A DNA stretch of 64,000 nucleotides from Bettongia penicillata ogilbyi. Taxonomy: Eukaryota > Chordata > Mammalia > Diprotodontia > Potoroidae. The stretch is from NCBI GenBank assembly GCA_023548195.1, contig JAJHZJ010000575.1, positions 2,418,671-2,482,670 on the forward strand, in the 5' to 3' direction. A model generated the notes under the pieces. It was not told the DNA's origin, did not search any database, and saw only the letters and a program-made list of their open reading frames with translations. The position numbers were made by a program, and so were the translations under genes. Shown one piece after another: positions 1 to 10,859 of this stretch; the stretch's first letter is position 1; each line of letters starts with the position of its first letter.

Positions 1-46
1 ATATATACATATATATGTATATACATATATTGTATATAATTAATTT
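1..46. repeat. AT-rich simple repeat
   Basis: Alternating TA/CA-type low-complexity sequence at the left edge of the window, next to the tail of an L1 3' end. Confidence 0.7.
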
Positions 47-150
47 TTTTCAATTACATGTAAAACTTTTAAACATTCTCTTTTTATTTTGAGTTCCAAA
101 TTCTCTCCCTTCTCTCCTTGAGAAGGCAAGCAATTGGATACAGATAAAAA
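47..150 (-). mobile_element. L1 3' UTR end, minus strand
   Basis: Read on the minus strand, this has the marsupial L1 3'-end layout: a CCAATTGCTTGCCTTCTC segment, then a GGAACTCAAAAT segment, an ACATGTAATTG segment and an A-rich terminus. The same blocks recur at 13921-14100 and, in part, in the element at 44283-47237. It is heavily 5'-truncated and has no coding capacity. Confidence 0.7.
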
Positions 151-185
151 TATATTCTGTTAACTCTAATTCAATAGAATTGACT

Positions 186-292
186 TCCTTTGTAATCTTT
201 GCATTTTATTTAATGCATTTAAGAACATAATTTTGAAGAGAGGTTCAGAGTGCCCAAGGGGTCTGTAATACAAAAAAGGTGAAGAATGGCTG
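186..292 (+). mobile_element. Non-autonomous DNA-transposon relic, 3' half
   Basis: A TTTATTTAATGCATTTAAGAACA-like core and an AAGGGGTCTGTAATACAAAAAAGG-type end match the second half of a family whose other copies lie at 11828-12020, 30592-30765, 32078-32200 and 36085-36340. The other end of that family reads CAGGGGTTCTTAACCTGGGG. The terminal sequence suggests a hAT-like non-autonomous element. The family name is not certain. Confidence 0.4.
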
Positions 293-671
293 GTCTGTCC
301 AAGAGACATTCTTCATCCACTCAGCCACTTGGTTTTTTTCTGCCTGAGAGCCAGGATACTCCTAGCATTCCATTGTGTGCCTCCTCCCTCACCCCAGCAA
401 CATAGAAGGTGAAGAGTATTTTTCATCTCATCTTTCTAAACCCTGATCCTTGGACAATGTCTTTAAAAGACTGCTTATAAAGGCTGGTAAGATTTGTATA
501 GGCTGATTAAAGTTTGCTAAATGAATTACATCATTCAAAAGTCACATATTAATTAGTCTTTTATGAATTAGGTCCCATAGATTAAACTATGCTTCCTAAT
601 GCTATGGAGTTCATTCTTCCATTTCAAAAAATAATCAGCTAGGATCTTGGACTCAGACCTGACAGAAAGCT

Positions 672-780
672 TAGGCGCATGTAGTTCAGTCTCATTTTAC
701 AGATTAGAAAACTGAGGCCCATATGACATAAAAAGTCTTTCCAAAGGTCACGTGGGTTCCTTCCATCTCCAAGTCACCAT
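672..780 (-). mobile_element. MIR-type CORE-SINE fragment
   Basis: Contains the reverse complement of the CORE domain (TTTTACAGATTAGAAAACTG followed by an AAGGTCAC block). Confidence 0.6.
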
Positions 781-1659
781 AGTGATTGTCAGAAAGGTCT
801 CACCAAGGTTTTATGGCTTAACTTCCTGAAACCAGTAGGCATAAGACTCTCTTTAAAGAGCACTTGATAGGCAAATACAGTTATCCTTTCTATGTCTCTG
901 GGGTGGAGAGATGGGGTGAGGGGCACCTTTCCCCACTGAGACCTGAAAAATCTTTGTAACATTTTTTGGTCCTTCTCTCATATCAGAGAAGACTAAAATA
1001 TGTTAATTTTATACAATATTCTATCTATATTTTATGCATTTCTGAGTTTCTAAACTTTTCTCTGTGACATCTGCTGGTTTTTGCATTTCCACAAAACTCC
1101 CCCCAAATTCCCATTTAATTTCTTATGCATAATATCAAAAACATGATGGAGAAAGTCACAATGTGGAAGGGATAAATGTAGAAGCATGAGATTGGTTACA
1201 TGGTACCTGAGTGAGTCCTTCAGGGCTTCCATCCAGTGGGAAAGGGGGTGGTCTCACACAAGCAGAGCCAGACTTCATGGGCAATAAAAATTAATCTCAG
1301 AAATAAACCTGCACTTGGGCATGAAAACCAGTGACTGCTTGTAGGCAGTGTACCCCTAGAAGTATCACAGACCCATGGGATGATTGTATTGGAGAAGTAT
1401 GGAGGTATGAACATCATATAGACCACGTGGGCTGATTCAGCTGTGGCCCTTTGCTCAAGTTGTTTACAATGTACAATTAGTAAATTCTTTTATCATATTT
1501 TTTTTCTGGGAAGGTCACTATCTGTGTTTGCTATCACCTGAAATCCCATTAGGCAGTGAGTCCTGAAGTATTTGAACCTGACTGTGGTGAGGCCTAGTGT
1601 TCTAATTAAGGATGAAATCCCTCTGAGAAAGACTGGTCATCAAATAAACCAGACATTGC
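781..1659. other. No recognisable gene or repeat
   Basis: AT-rich sequence with only short, stop-limited reading frames (60-68 codons). No motif, splice pattern or repeat family was recognised. Confidence 0.5.
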
Positions 1660-1739
1660 ATCAGCCAGCCAGTCATCAAGGACTTCTTAAGTGCCTCCTA
1701 TATCCTAACAGGATAGGGACTGATGCAGGCTGTTACCCT

Positions 1740-1982
1740 CTCCGCACCTTACAGTAGAGATGCCTAGAACACACAGTCAGTGTGTATCAGGAGTGGGAAC
1801 TCAGGATTCCCTGTCACGGAAACCAGCTCTCTGTCCACTCTACCACACTCTGAAGTAACTCATAATAACAGCTGACATTTCTTAGAACACTAAATATTAT
1901 CACATTTGATCCTTATAGTAATCCTGGAAGGTAGGTGCTATTATCATCCTCATTTTACAGATGAGGAAACTGAGGCACAGCT
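1740..1982 (-). mobile_element. Two MIR-type SINE fragments, minus strand
   Basis: Bases 1740-1855 read as the reverse of the SINE A/B-box side (an AGGATTCCCTGT block, then CTCTGTCCACTCTACCACACT). Bases 1856-1982 read as the reverse of a MIR 3' part, ending in CATTTTACAGATGAGGAAAC. Both are old and divergent. A weak minus-strand L2 tail may lie just upstream at about 1660-1740. Confidence 0.6.
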
Positions 1983-2110
1983 TCTGTACAGTAGAAAGAG
2001 CTTTGGCGTCAGATCCTAGCTCTGCCACTCCTACTTGGAAGACCTCTGGCTTTGAACCAGCCTAGATCCCAGTTTTGTCATCTATAAAACGCAAGGCCCC
2101 AGTATGATCC
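1983..2110 (+). mobile_element. MIR-type SINE fragment
   Basis: Reads in the sense direction through CTAGCTCTGCCACTCC and TTTTGTCATCTATAAAACG, the MIR B-box and CORE segments. Confidence 0.55.
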
Positions 2111-2179
2111 TAAAACCTGTCACTTCCCATGGTCAATTAACTAGCCCAACCCAGCCCAGTGAAGACTAAGCCAAACAAA

Positions 2180-2300
2180 GAAGCATTTAGTAAGTTCTTC
2201 GTATGTCCCAGGCACTGTTCTGTACACTGGGAATGGGAATGCAAGTACAAAGAAATGCAGCCTGCCCTCACAGATCTTACTCTCTGCTAAGAGAAGGCAG
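2180..2300 (-). mobile_element. L2 3' end, minus strand
   Basis: Reverse complement of the L2 tail: AAGCATTTAGTAAGTTCTTC, GGCACTGTTC, then CTGCCCTCACAGATCTTAC. Confidence 0.6.
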
Positions 2301-2439
2301 CACATAAGAGAGTCCTGAAAAGCAGAGTAGGGGAAGGGAAGGTACCCTGGGCATTCAGGGAGTCCTGACTCAGGGAATCAGAAGAAGGGGCCTCATATCA
2401 AGGGTAGGATTAGAATTCAGGTATTCCTGACTCCAGTGT

Positions 2440-2600
2440 GTCCCCTCAATTTGGACAGTGAAGGTAAACCTCAATAATTCATAAGACCACAGATCTCGAG
2501 CAGGAATCACCTAAGGTCATACCTCAGTACAGAGTGTCAACTTGAACCCAGGTCCTTTGAGACCAGAGTCATTGTTCTAATGCACTACAGAGTGCACGGG
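2440..2600 (-). mobile_element. MIR-type SINE fragment
   Basis: Reverse CORE and head segments (AAGGTCAT, then TTGAACCCAGGTC, then a CACTACAGAG block). Confidence 0.5.
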
Positions 2601-2689
2601 GTCTCCTTCAGTTCAAATGTTCTTGAAATGCTCTTGGTCAGGCTTGAGATGGGATGGAAAGAGAGTTAAATGGGGAATGAGCAGAGAGA

Positions 2690-2895
2690 GACCTTTGTTG
2701 CACTCATGACTGAAATGCTAGCCAAGTACTTCTGGATGAAACATTTCCCTTTTTGAACCTCAGTTAATGACTATAACACAGGAACAAGACTATCAGTGGA
2801 ATTTACTTGGCAGGGCTCTTGTGAGGATAAAGAGGAGGAGTGTTTAAAAAGGTCTCTGTGACCCTGAAAGGGTTCTACAAATGTCAGTTTCCACG
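2690..2895 (+). mobile_element. MIR-type SINE, 3' part
   Basis: Sense order of AACCTCAGTTAATG, GGCAGGGCTCTTGTGAGGAT and TTCTACAAATGTCAG matches the MIR CORE-to-tail order. Confidence 0.5.
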
Positions 2896-3504
2896 ACTGA
2901 CCAGGCAATGCCAGACGAAGAGCTGAGGCTGACTTGACATAACCCTGTCTGGCCCATAGACTCAGTTGCAGACTGTTCCCTGGAGCTCCTCACATAAAGT
3001 CACAGGGGAAAACATCCAGGCTGGTGTAGGGAGCATCCTCTGCAGGGGGCGACATTTTATGTCATTTCTTTGTCATGCGATTGATTGTGTTGCTTGCTGG
3101 TGGACTCACATCCTGTTGTCATTGGAGTTTATTTTTGAATAACTAAATGGTTTATTTACTGGATGAAAAAGTGTCCCTTATTTTGATTCCATTTACCAGA
3201 ATTTCAAATTTTCTATTTTACTGTGTTCTTCTGTCCCATTTCTTCCTTCCTGGGGTTGTATCCACACACAAACAGTTGGTTCAGCCATCATCATGAAGAA
3301 ACCAAATGTCTATTTTTTCATTCTCTTGGAATGTCCTCCAACCACCCACATCCTCTCCTCATACCCACAAGCCTGTGGAAATCCTACCAGGCTTACATGC
3401 TAGGAGCTTTATGAAGCCATCCCTATGCCCCCAGTAAGTAAGCATCTTGGCTCCACTTGGACCAGCTGTAATAAATACTTTGCTTAGAACTCTTACAGGG
3501 GGAA

Positions 3505-3640
3505 ATCTGGAATAGTAGATAGAGTGATGTCAGGAGACATGAGTTCAAATCTGCCTTTGGGGATTTACTAGCTACATGTCCAGAACATTGTTCTTTACTT
3601 TTCATTGGTGCACTTTTCTCATCTGTATGATGTTTATTTA
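3505..3640 (+). mobile_element. MIR-type SINE fragment
   Basis: Contains ATGAGTTCAAATCTGCC (B-box-like), a TACTAGCTACATG block and TTCTCATCTGTATGATG. Confidence 0.55.
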
Positions 3641-3839
3641 ATAAAATTTATGTTACTAAATTTACATGGTAGATCTGAGGAAAGTTTTTAAAGTTTTAAA
3701 AATTTTTTCAAAAAATTTAATGTACTATACAAATGTGTATATTATTTTTTGAGGTAATAACGTAGTTATAATATTTGTATAGTATGCAATTAAGATTATT
3801 CCAACACCTATGTAAATAAGTTATTGATATCCCAAATGA

Positions 3840-4045
3840 GAAATTCATTATAGTTTTGTAGTCTGGAAGGGACCTTAAAGATTATTTAGTCCAATGCTTT
3901 TCTATTATAGATGTGAGAAATGAATCCCCCCCAAAAAAGATGTGACTTAATCAAGGTCACATAGAAAGTAAGTAGTAGAGTCAGGATCTGAACTCAGGTC
4001 TTTCAACTCCAATTCAGCAATTCAGCACTCCTTTGCACCAAAAGA
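3840..4045 (-). mobile_element. MIR-type SINE, minus strand
   Basis: Reads GTCTGGAAGGGACCTTAAAG, an AAGGTCACATAG block and GAACTCAGGTCTTTC in the order of a reversed MIR/MIR3-type SINE. Confidence 0.65.
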
Positions 4046-4579
4046 TCTCTCTCTGATAGAGAAATCAAGGAAGAAAACGGTGGCACCAACTATAAAAATT
4101 CTATATCAAAAGGTAGTAATGTAAATCAGTTGTTATAACAAGGTGGCAAAAAGATACAAAAAATCACCTCAGCCAGGAAAGACTTCATCCTTTGTCAAGA
4201 GGAAAGAAATGGCATCCAAGGGCAACACTGGCTTAGAATATGAAATTGTTTCTAATGAAGAAACTTGGTGAAGATTATGAGTAAGTAATATCACTTGGTA
4301 AAACAGTCAGAAATATAGGAAAAGGTTAGCTTTGAAAAAGCTTGGCAAGAAACTCCAAAGGCATCAAGAGAATTTATGGTGAAACTAGAAGGAAAATAGC
4401 AAGAAAAGACAAAAAAAGGGAAAAGATCTGCAAAGGTAGTCTTTCATTTTTAATGACAAACAATTTTTGCCATTAAGGTGAGTAGAGTCATATTTGGGTA
4501 TCCATATCACAGACTCATATGCACTTCTATACAAAGTGTAGATGCTAACTAAGAAAAGAGAGATGGGAAAGAAGCAGGG

Positions 4580-4715
4580 TCAGTCCTGTTTTGTTGCTTA
4601 CTAATTATGTGATACAGAACAAATTGCTTCATCTCTTTGGGCCTGAATTCCCAGGATTTACCAAAGTGCCTGGCACCTAGTAGGTGCTTAATAAATGATG
4701 ATTGGTTGATTGAAC
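4580..4715 (+). mobile_element. MIR-type SINE with L2-like tail
   Basis: SINE core followed by CCAAAGTGCCTGGCACCTAG and TGCTTAATAAATGATGATTG, the tail shared by L2 and MIR. Confidence 0.6.
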
Positions 4716-5260
4716 TAAGAAATGACTTCTATGAATGCTTTCATCTCTATATCTATAATCTGAGGTAAAGAAGAAGGCCAGGATACTGAAGAAAGAAAAT
4801 TTTGAGGCTCACGGTGACTGATTATCAAGGTACCTGAAACAGGTAAAAATACTGAAGGCACAGAAAAATTTATTGGTACTTACTGCTATCTAAACATAAA
4901 AATTAAAATGTGACCACGACACAAATAACTACTAACTCATATGCCTCCTTTCTCTTCTATATAAAACACACAGGAGAATAATTACACACACTGGCGGCAT
5001 CCATGAGGGGTATATAAGAAAGGAGCAAGTCAAGAATTCCCAGCAGCAGAGTCAAACTGAGATAAAAACAGAGACCATTAAACTCTACATAAGAATCCAT
5101 TCATGTGACATTTTGACTTAGAAAAGCACATAGTAGCATTGTCTATGTTTTACTGCATGTTTGTTTGTTTTATTCAATATTTCTCAATTACATTTTAATC
5201 TGATTTAGGCTACACTCTGGATTGACTGCATGTTTAACAGCTCTGTTTCATAGTATACTA

Positions 5261-6100
5261 CATTTTTACCATTTTATCAAAGTATTACGACAAGTTCAAA
5301 CCTCAAGAGACAGAGTTTCCAGGCAATTAGTAATCAACATATTAATTAGGCTAGATTGTAATCAATGAATTGGTGGTCAATGGTTTTTCTAGGTAACCAA
5401 AGACACCCAGAGAAACTGAATCACCTTCAATCACTTCTCAAAGAGAATTCTCCTGCCAAATGAAGATCAACCCTGATTTTTGGATTTTTTATGAGGAGGT
5501 GAGCTTGCTGAGAACTTAGCTTGATCATGAAACCCAGCAGCCTCAAGGCCTCTGGTCAGGTGAAAGTATTTTGATCTGGACTTATCTGGCTACTTTACTC
5601 ATTCATGAACTGGGTTGCCCTAAACTCTAATGGAGATGATCAAGGACAGGGGGTTCCTCCCCCAGACAAAAACTCACACAGACTGTATTCTGTTTAGACT
5701 CTAAAAGAGATTAATTTTCCCAGTTGGCTGGGGTCCTGCCCAATTTAGTTAATGAATTTATGCCTTAGGGGGGCTAGGAGCATCCTCATCATCATTCAAC
5801 CATGCCCTTCAGAGACCTTTATAGGAGTTGGGGCTTAACAGAAATAAAAGGAAAAAGGTGAATCACAAATTAGTAATTGGTTATTAATATAATAGTCCAA
5901 TATTAGTTTCTTTCAAAATGTAGAAAGTAAAAGATCCTTTCATGTTTACTGTTTATTGATTATACTCCCCACTGGATGCTTCACCAGCTGCCTTCGCATT
6001 GTGGCAAAACTTTCTCCATGAGATCCTGCATATTAGTGTCTGCTTCCCTCAATCAATATTTTAGGTGGGGCCCCAACTATGATGACCATGCCCGGTATGA
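5261..6100. other. Unclassified, AT-rich stretch
   Basis: No coding signal. Bases 5380-5870 are a coherent block of non-simple sequence ending near an AAATAAAAGG motif. It could be an old LTR or unique DNA, but no terminal TG/CA pair or repeat partner was found in the window. Confidence 0.35.
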
Positions 6101-6109
6101 CACACTCTC

Positions 6110-6300
6110 AAGATAGCTTCTCCACCTCTTCTCCCTGGATGGGTTCCCTTTTCTCCCCCCTTCCTCTTGTCAGTTCCTCATTTATCCCCACCCCATTAGA
6201 ATGTAAGGTCTTTGAGGGTAGGAACTGTCTTGTTTCCTTATATTTTTATTCCCAGAGGCGAACATAGTACCTGGAGTGTAATAAGTATTTAATAATTGCT
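6110..6300 (+). mobile_element. L2 3' end
   Basis: Contains AGAATGTAAGGTCTTTGAGG, a GTAGGAACTGTCTTG block and AATAAGTATTTAATAATTGC: the sense-strand L2 terminal segment. Confidence 0.7.
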
Positions 6301-6995
6301 CTATCTACAAGAAATCATTTGAGTTAACAGAGCAAAATAGAACTCTAAACATTCACCTCTCATGTGTATCTCCTATACACATGTCTACATTAGACAAGAA
6401 TCTTTGAAAGACAGCAAAATAAAGCTTACCTTGTCCAACGATCCACTGGGTTACTGAAGTAAAATGAAATATATAATCACAATTGATGGTGTCATGAAGA
6501 TCTCGAACAGTTCAAGGTGTAAAGAAACTCCCTTTAGACAATGATAAGGTGTTCCCATTTGCAGATAATATTTTGCTGATTGTATAGCCATCTGGAACAT
6601 TCTGGAGATTCCTGGGAAAAAAAGAATTTAATTATCTACACAGGAAAAACTAACTGGATAAAGAATCTTTTTCTATAGATGAATGTGCAACCTATGAATC
6701 ATGTCTTTTTATATATGTATCTTGGGCACACAATGCAAATGGACCCTGAATTGGACAAATTAACTTGGGAAAGTTTCATGATCCTCTTAATGAACTCCAT
6801 TTTTCCCTAAGACAAAGGAGTGATTGTTTGTTATTTGGGGGCCAGACCTGTGATTTCATTGGTGACAGGAACTCATGATTAACAAAAGACCTGATACCTA
6901 TCAAGATTCAAACTACTGTCTTCCCAGTTTCTCAGCCAGCTTTCCTCACTGGGTCCTGCTGCCTCTTGGGCGCATCTTTGAATAACAACAGTGGT

Positions 6996-7703
6996 GGGGG
7001 AGGAGCCGAGATGGCGGAGTAGAAAGACTTACGTATGCTAGCTCTGAATCCACAGCCCAGAAATTTCCTGTAAAAAGAACTCCCCACAAATTCTGGAGCA
7101 GAGCAAGCCACGCAGAAACACAATGGAAGAGGTTTCCATTCCAGAGAACCCTGGAAAGCCGTCCTCAGGGGTCCATCGCACACCAGACAGCAGAGCCCAC
7201 CCCTGCGCTGCCCTGGCCGCAGCCCCAAGAGGAGCATACCCGATAAGTTTCAGGGACAGAACCTCCTGCGGCTGCGGAGATCCCTCCACCCACAGGCACT
7301 ACAGGTCAGTGAGAGAGACTTCTGGGCTGGCCAAGAGGGGAGCAGGGTGTCTCCATGGCTCGGGCACTCTTGGGAGGCAGTGGCGGAGGGAGCTGCGGAG
7401 GCAGCAGCAGAGGCAGCAGCAGAGGCAGCCGCGGCCCAGCGACCCGGCACTCCTGGAGCAGACAGGAGCTCAGGGCTATTACCAAAGGTCTCTGCATAAA
7501 CCCCCTGAGGGACTGAGCCTGGGAGGCAGCCCTGCCCCCACCCCAGCACCAGAACTTAAGCTCACATTGAATAGCAGCCCCGCCCACCCCGCAAAGCCCT
7601 GAAGCTGGGAAGCAGCATTTAAATCTCAGACCTCAAGCACTAGCTGGGCGGATCTAGGCAGGGGTGGACATGAATCTCAAAAGTCAAGTAACTGGCTGGG
7701 AAA
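6996..7703 (+). promoter_or_regulatory. CpG-retaining L1-type 5' UTR, internal promoter region
   Basis: About 700 bp upstream of the ORF1 start. It is much richer in G+C and CpG than its flanks and includes a CAGCAGCAGAGG-type purine-rich repeat at 7395-7430. The AAGATGGC-type motif at the very 5' end is here AGATGGCGGAG, a YY1-like site in the position where primate L1 has one. The long open frames in this stretch (for example 159 codons at 7123-7602) are explained by the low stop frequency of GC-rich DNA and are not called as genes. Confidence 0.6.
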
Positions 7704-8045
7704 ATGCCCAGAAAAAGGAAAGAAGATGAGACCATAGAGAGCTACTTTCTTGGGGAAGAGATGTTCCTTCCTCCATCATTTCTGATGAGGAAATACAATG
7801 CTTGCCATCAGGGAAAGACATGGAGGTCGGGGCCTCTGTATCCCAGACATCCCAGGTGGATGTCCAGTGGGCTCAGGCCATGGAAGAGCTCAAAAAGGAT
7901 TTTGAAAATCAAGTTAGACAGGTGGAGGAAAAACTGGAAGAGAAATGAGAAAGATGCAAGAAAAGCATGAAAAAGGGGTCAACACTTTGGTAAAGGAGAC
8001 CCAAAAAAATGCTGAAGAAAATAACACCTTGAAAAATAGGCTTGA
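7704..8045 (+). pseudogene. L1-type ORF1, broken N-terminal fragment
   Basis: Starts MPRKRKEDETIESYF, aligning with MPRKGKKNKTLESFF of the ORF1 at 46427. A frameshift near residue 20-30 moves the homologous reading into another frame, where the segment before the coiled coil reads EELKKDFENQVRQVEEKLEE. A further 1-nt loss in the CTGGG-to-CTGG segment near 7935 breaks the frame again. This copy keeps CAG (Gln) at the codon that is TAG in the copy at 46206-46208, so it is the useful comparator for that stop. The RNA-binding domains are missing. Confidence 0.8.
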
Positions 8046-9060
8046 GCTCTAACACTCCGTAACCATTCCTTCATTCTCCCAGTAGGTCCACAATCCCCAG
8101 ACACAACAGAAGCATTCTCCTGTCCTTTGCTGCTTTGTTTAGAGATAATGGTCAAGATGTAACCTTGCCTGGCATTTCTGAAGGCTGTCCTGTGTCACCC
8201 TGATGTCAGGACTGGGCACACCAGCCAGAAGATAAATGAGCAGTTGTATTTGTAAACTATTTCTCTTCCCAACTGAATGCCATTTTCCCAATTGTGTATT
8301 ACTTTTCCTCTGACTTTGATTTCCCCTTGTGGCTATCTTTAGTGCTGTATAAAAATTTCATAGCTCTCCTCTTGCTTATTGGAATGCTTTATTCATGGCC
8401 TTATGCAAGATGTCAAGGGAAGGGACCCATTAAGTCTTCTAGACCAGGCCCTGGTCAGTGGCAGCTGCAGGACATTTTCTAATGCCATATTTTTTTTTTC
8501 TGCCGAGTGTAAGTAACCCTCTCTCGATTGGAAAAATCATAGCTCCCACTTGTCACAAACGAATGTCACAGCATTTTCTGGCCATTAAATGGTCATTTTC
8601 TGCTCCTTAATTATTGCCTTGTAAAAAATTATTTTTCCTCTAGAAATTCTCAGTCTTCAGATAGCTTCAGACACTTTAAGTCTCCCTTTTTTGCACCTCT
8701 CCTTCTAATCCTGCATCTTGAACTCCTTCCCTCAGCTCTTGAATCATTCCAATTGCTCAACTCAGAGCACTGCCCTACCTGTGTCTGTGTTATGGGGAAA
8801 TGGGCTCCGAGGACTGAGCACAACATCATGGGATGTCAAGTCAGAAAGCTAAAATGCTTGACATAAGCAGAGCTCAGGTGGAAATTCTAGGAATTTGAGG
8901 GGAAAACATTTCAGACACTCTCCTCCTCCTCCTCCTCCCTCCAGCACGTACTGTGTTTGAGAACTCCAAAAAATAAATAAATCTCTCACGAGGAGGGATC
9001 CCAGCAAAGCCTCCAGGTTCCTTTCAGTCACAAAGTAATAATAACAAGCATTATAGTAAC
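8046..9060. other. Mostly unique AT-rich sequence
   Basis: No repeat family or coding signal was recognised. Bases 8250-8640 contain several TTAAT/ATTA motifs and low CpG. A short CTC microsatellite lies near 8922-8938. Confidence 0.4.
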
Positions 9061-9214
9061 AGCTAACATTTATATCATGTCGCCTGGTTTACATATACCC
9101 CCTGTCCTAAAACTCTTAGTTCCGTTCAAGCCATGAAAACTCTGCTAACTTTCACTCAAAGACTTTTGGAACACTCTGTGTTATTTCCTATCATCCTTAC
9201 AAAAATATTGTGAG

Positions 9215-9473
9215 GTTTGTTGTTGCGTCTTTTCAGTCATTTCTGACTCTTTGTGACCCCACTGGAGTTTTCTTGGCAGAAACACTAGAGTGGCCTGCCA
9301 TTTTCCTTCTCCTGATCATTTTATAGATGAGAAAACTGAAGCAAACAGGGTTAAGTGACTCGCCCAGGATCACACAGCTAGCAAGTGTCTGAGGCTGGAT
9401 TTGAACTCAGCAAGATGAGTCTTTTTGACTCCAGATTGGGCACTCTGTGCACTATAGTGCCACCTAGCTACCC
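9215..9473 (-). mobile_element. Marsupial CORE-SINE with BovB-type tail, near full length
   Basis: On the minus strand: a tRNA-like head (GGTAGCTAGGTGGCAC), a B-box-like GAGTTCAAATCCAGCC, the CORE (GTTTTCTCATCTATAAAATG) and a BovB/RTE-type tail (GGGGTCACAAAGAGTCAGAA). Pol III transcription of the head and mobilisation by a BovB-type LINE are established for this class and inferred for this copy. Confidence 0.85.
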
Positions 9474-9479
9474 TGAACT

Positions 9480-9680
9480 ATATCATAGCATCCTTATAAA
9501 CACATCATGAGGCAGAATCCATATTTTATGGCTAATAAAAATAATAGCTGAAGTTTTATGGTAGAGCACCTCACATCCATTCCCCTTGGGTCTGTGGATA
9601 ACCCTATAAAGCAGCATTATTTCCATTTTATAAATGAAGCAAACTGAGATACAGAGAGCTTAGGCACTACAATACAAAGA
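9480..9680 (-). mobile_element. MIR-type SINE, minus strand
   Basis: Reads TAGCATCCTTATAAACACAT, CCATTTTATAAATGAAGCAA and an ACTGAGATACAGAGAG block, a reversed MIR CORE. Confidence 0.6.
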
Positions 9681-9689
9681 AAAATAGAA

Positions 9690-9850
9690 TTGGAATTAAA
9701 ACAAGACTGGGTTTGGGTCCCACCTTTTCCACTTCCTACTTGGTATGCCCTTGGGAAAATCCCCTAGCACCTCTGTGTGGCAGCTTCCTCATCTGAAAGT
9801 AAAGGGGTTCCTTCCAGCTTCCAGCTTAATGCTTCCAGATCTAGCTTGAT
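9690..9850 (+). mobile_element. MIR3-like SINE
   Basis: Sense blocks GACTGGGTTTGGGTCCCACC, CCTCATCTGAAAGTAAAGGG and CCTTCCAGCTTCCAG. Confidence 0.6.
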
Positions 9851-9859
9851 TATGCCATG

Positions 9860-10630
9860 ATTCAGTTCTAGGGACTTGGACTCATCCAAATAACCGGAAA
9901 AGGTTTGAGGCGCTATTCCAACCCAGGTCTTCCAGGCTGGATGTCTAGCACCCTTACTCTGAACAACCATCACGCGACTCCATTCTCCTAAAAAACTCCC
10001 ATTGGCAGCAAAATAACTTCTTTTTCTTCCTTCATCATAACAGGAAAAAAAATCTTGCATTCTCTTCTGTTAACATAAGCCTGTAGTGAGGTCAGGGAGC
10101 AGGGCAGAAGGTTTATCATTCATCCTGAAGAAAATGCCTTTTGATACATAGTCCTAGTGGTTCTCCCATGGCCAGTACTACAAATCACACGGTGTAAATA
10201 ATGAGAAGAATGCCCTTTATTAGGTTTCCTTTAAAAGTAAAAAGCTTCTGCCTGTTGTCTGCCATCAGCTAAATAGGGAAAGTTCTTCCACCAGGTTCTC
10301 CTGAACCAGCCTAATTTATGTCTCTAGATGTTGCTACAGCAGCATCAGCCTCAGAGAACATTTTCATCTAAATATGGAATGGGTCCAGATGGCCACTTGA
10401 AATAACCCCATAGCCAAAAATGGCACACAGGTGACAGCAACCTCAGAGAAAAAAATGAGACTGAGTCATGAAAAGTGTACTTTCGGTGACAGGTCTAGTT
10501 AGCAGGTTATTTTTTGCCTTTGGGAAGTAAACGGCCAAAGAGTGTAGGCTTTAAAATGGGGACGGTCATGATCATGCCTTTCCCCAATCTCTTCTGCTAC
10601 AAAAGGGCTAAAGAAGAAAGGCCTATTTCA
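9860..10630. other. No recognisable gene or repeat
   Basis: Unique-looking sequence with short, stop-limited frames only. Confidence 0.45.
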
Positions 10631-10631
10631 G

Positions 10632-10740
10632 TAGTTTACCAAAGGACAGAGACATGAAGTGACAGCCCCACATCACACAGCTGATATGTCATAAAAACAG
10701 GGTCTAACTCAGAAGCCCACCATCAAGCACCATCATCTTC
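10632..10740 (-). mobile_element. MIR-type SINE fragment
   Basis: Reversed CORE: GACATGAAGTGACAGCCCC, then ATCACACAGCTGATATG. Confidence 0.5.
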
Positions 10741-10744
10741 AATC

Positions 10745-10858
10745 TTCTTCTCACCGTCACAAAATGTAATCTCCTTGAGGGAAAGACTGCTTAGCTCGGG
10801 TCCTGGAGCAGTACTTGGCATAAAATAAGTGCTTAATATACGCCTGTTGGAATGGATC
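10745..10858 (+). mobile_element. L2 3' end
   Basis: AATGTAATCTCCTTGAGGGA, then AAGACTGCTTAG, then AAATAAGTGCTTAATATACG. Confidence 0.7.
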
Positions 10859-10859
10859 C

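Larger units (their letters stand above)
4160..6850 (+). pseudogene. Decayed RTE-clade LINE reverse transcriptase, discontinuous
   Basis: The plus strand carries scattered pieces of an RTE-type reverse transcriptase. At about 4910-4990 the conceptual peptide reads CDHDTNNY*LICLLSLLYK, matching the NYRPI-type block that opens RTE reverse transcriptases. At about 6388-6440 it reads YIRQESLKDSKIKL. At about 6565-6600 a degenerate FADN-ILLIV stands where the catalytic FADD box belongs. At about 6700-6790 it reads ICILGTQCKWT, matching a conserved YVYLGQTIQMD-type block. Many stops and frameshifts are present. The middle (about 5130-6380) is mostly unrelated sequence, including an L2 tail, so the element is interrupted or deleted. 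It is not BovB: its blocks differ from those at 12310-13275. The assignment rests on motif order read by eye. Confidence 0.5.
6996..8045 (+). mobile_element. 5' half of an L1/HAL1-type element
   Basis: Begins GGGGGAGGAGCCGAGATGGC, the L1-type 5' terminus also seen (reversed) at 47237. It then follows the same 5' UTR: a GTAGAAAG start, a stretch near 7100-7200 matching the one at 47040-47110, and a GC-rich middle. ORF1 starts at 7704. Similarity to the complete copy stops at about 8045, inside the ORF1 coiled-coil region, with no poly(A) tail and no target-site duplication found. Loss of the 3' part is the opposite of usual L1 5' truncation, so a later deletion or rearrangement is likely. Confidence 0.85.

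Noticed and set aside
5380..5870. Possible endogenous-retrovirus LTR
   Set aside because: No paired copy, no clear terminal TG/CA, no primer-binding site and no internal retroviral coding sequence were seen.
7123..7602. 159-codon frame and overlapping antisense frames
   Set aside because: They lie in the GC-rich 5' UTR of an L1-type element, where stops are rare, and do not match the corresponding frame in the copy at 46428-47237.
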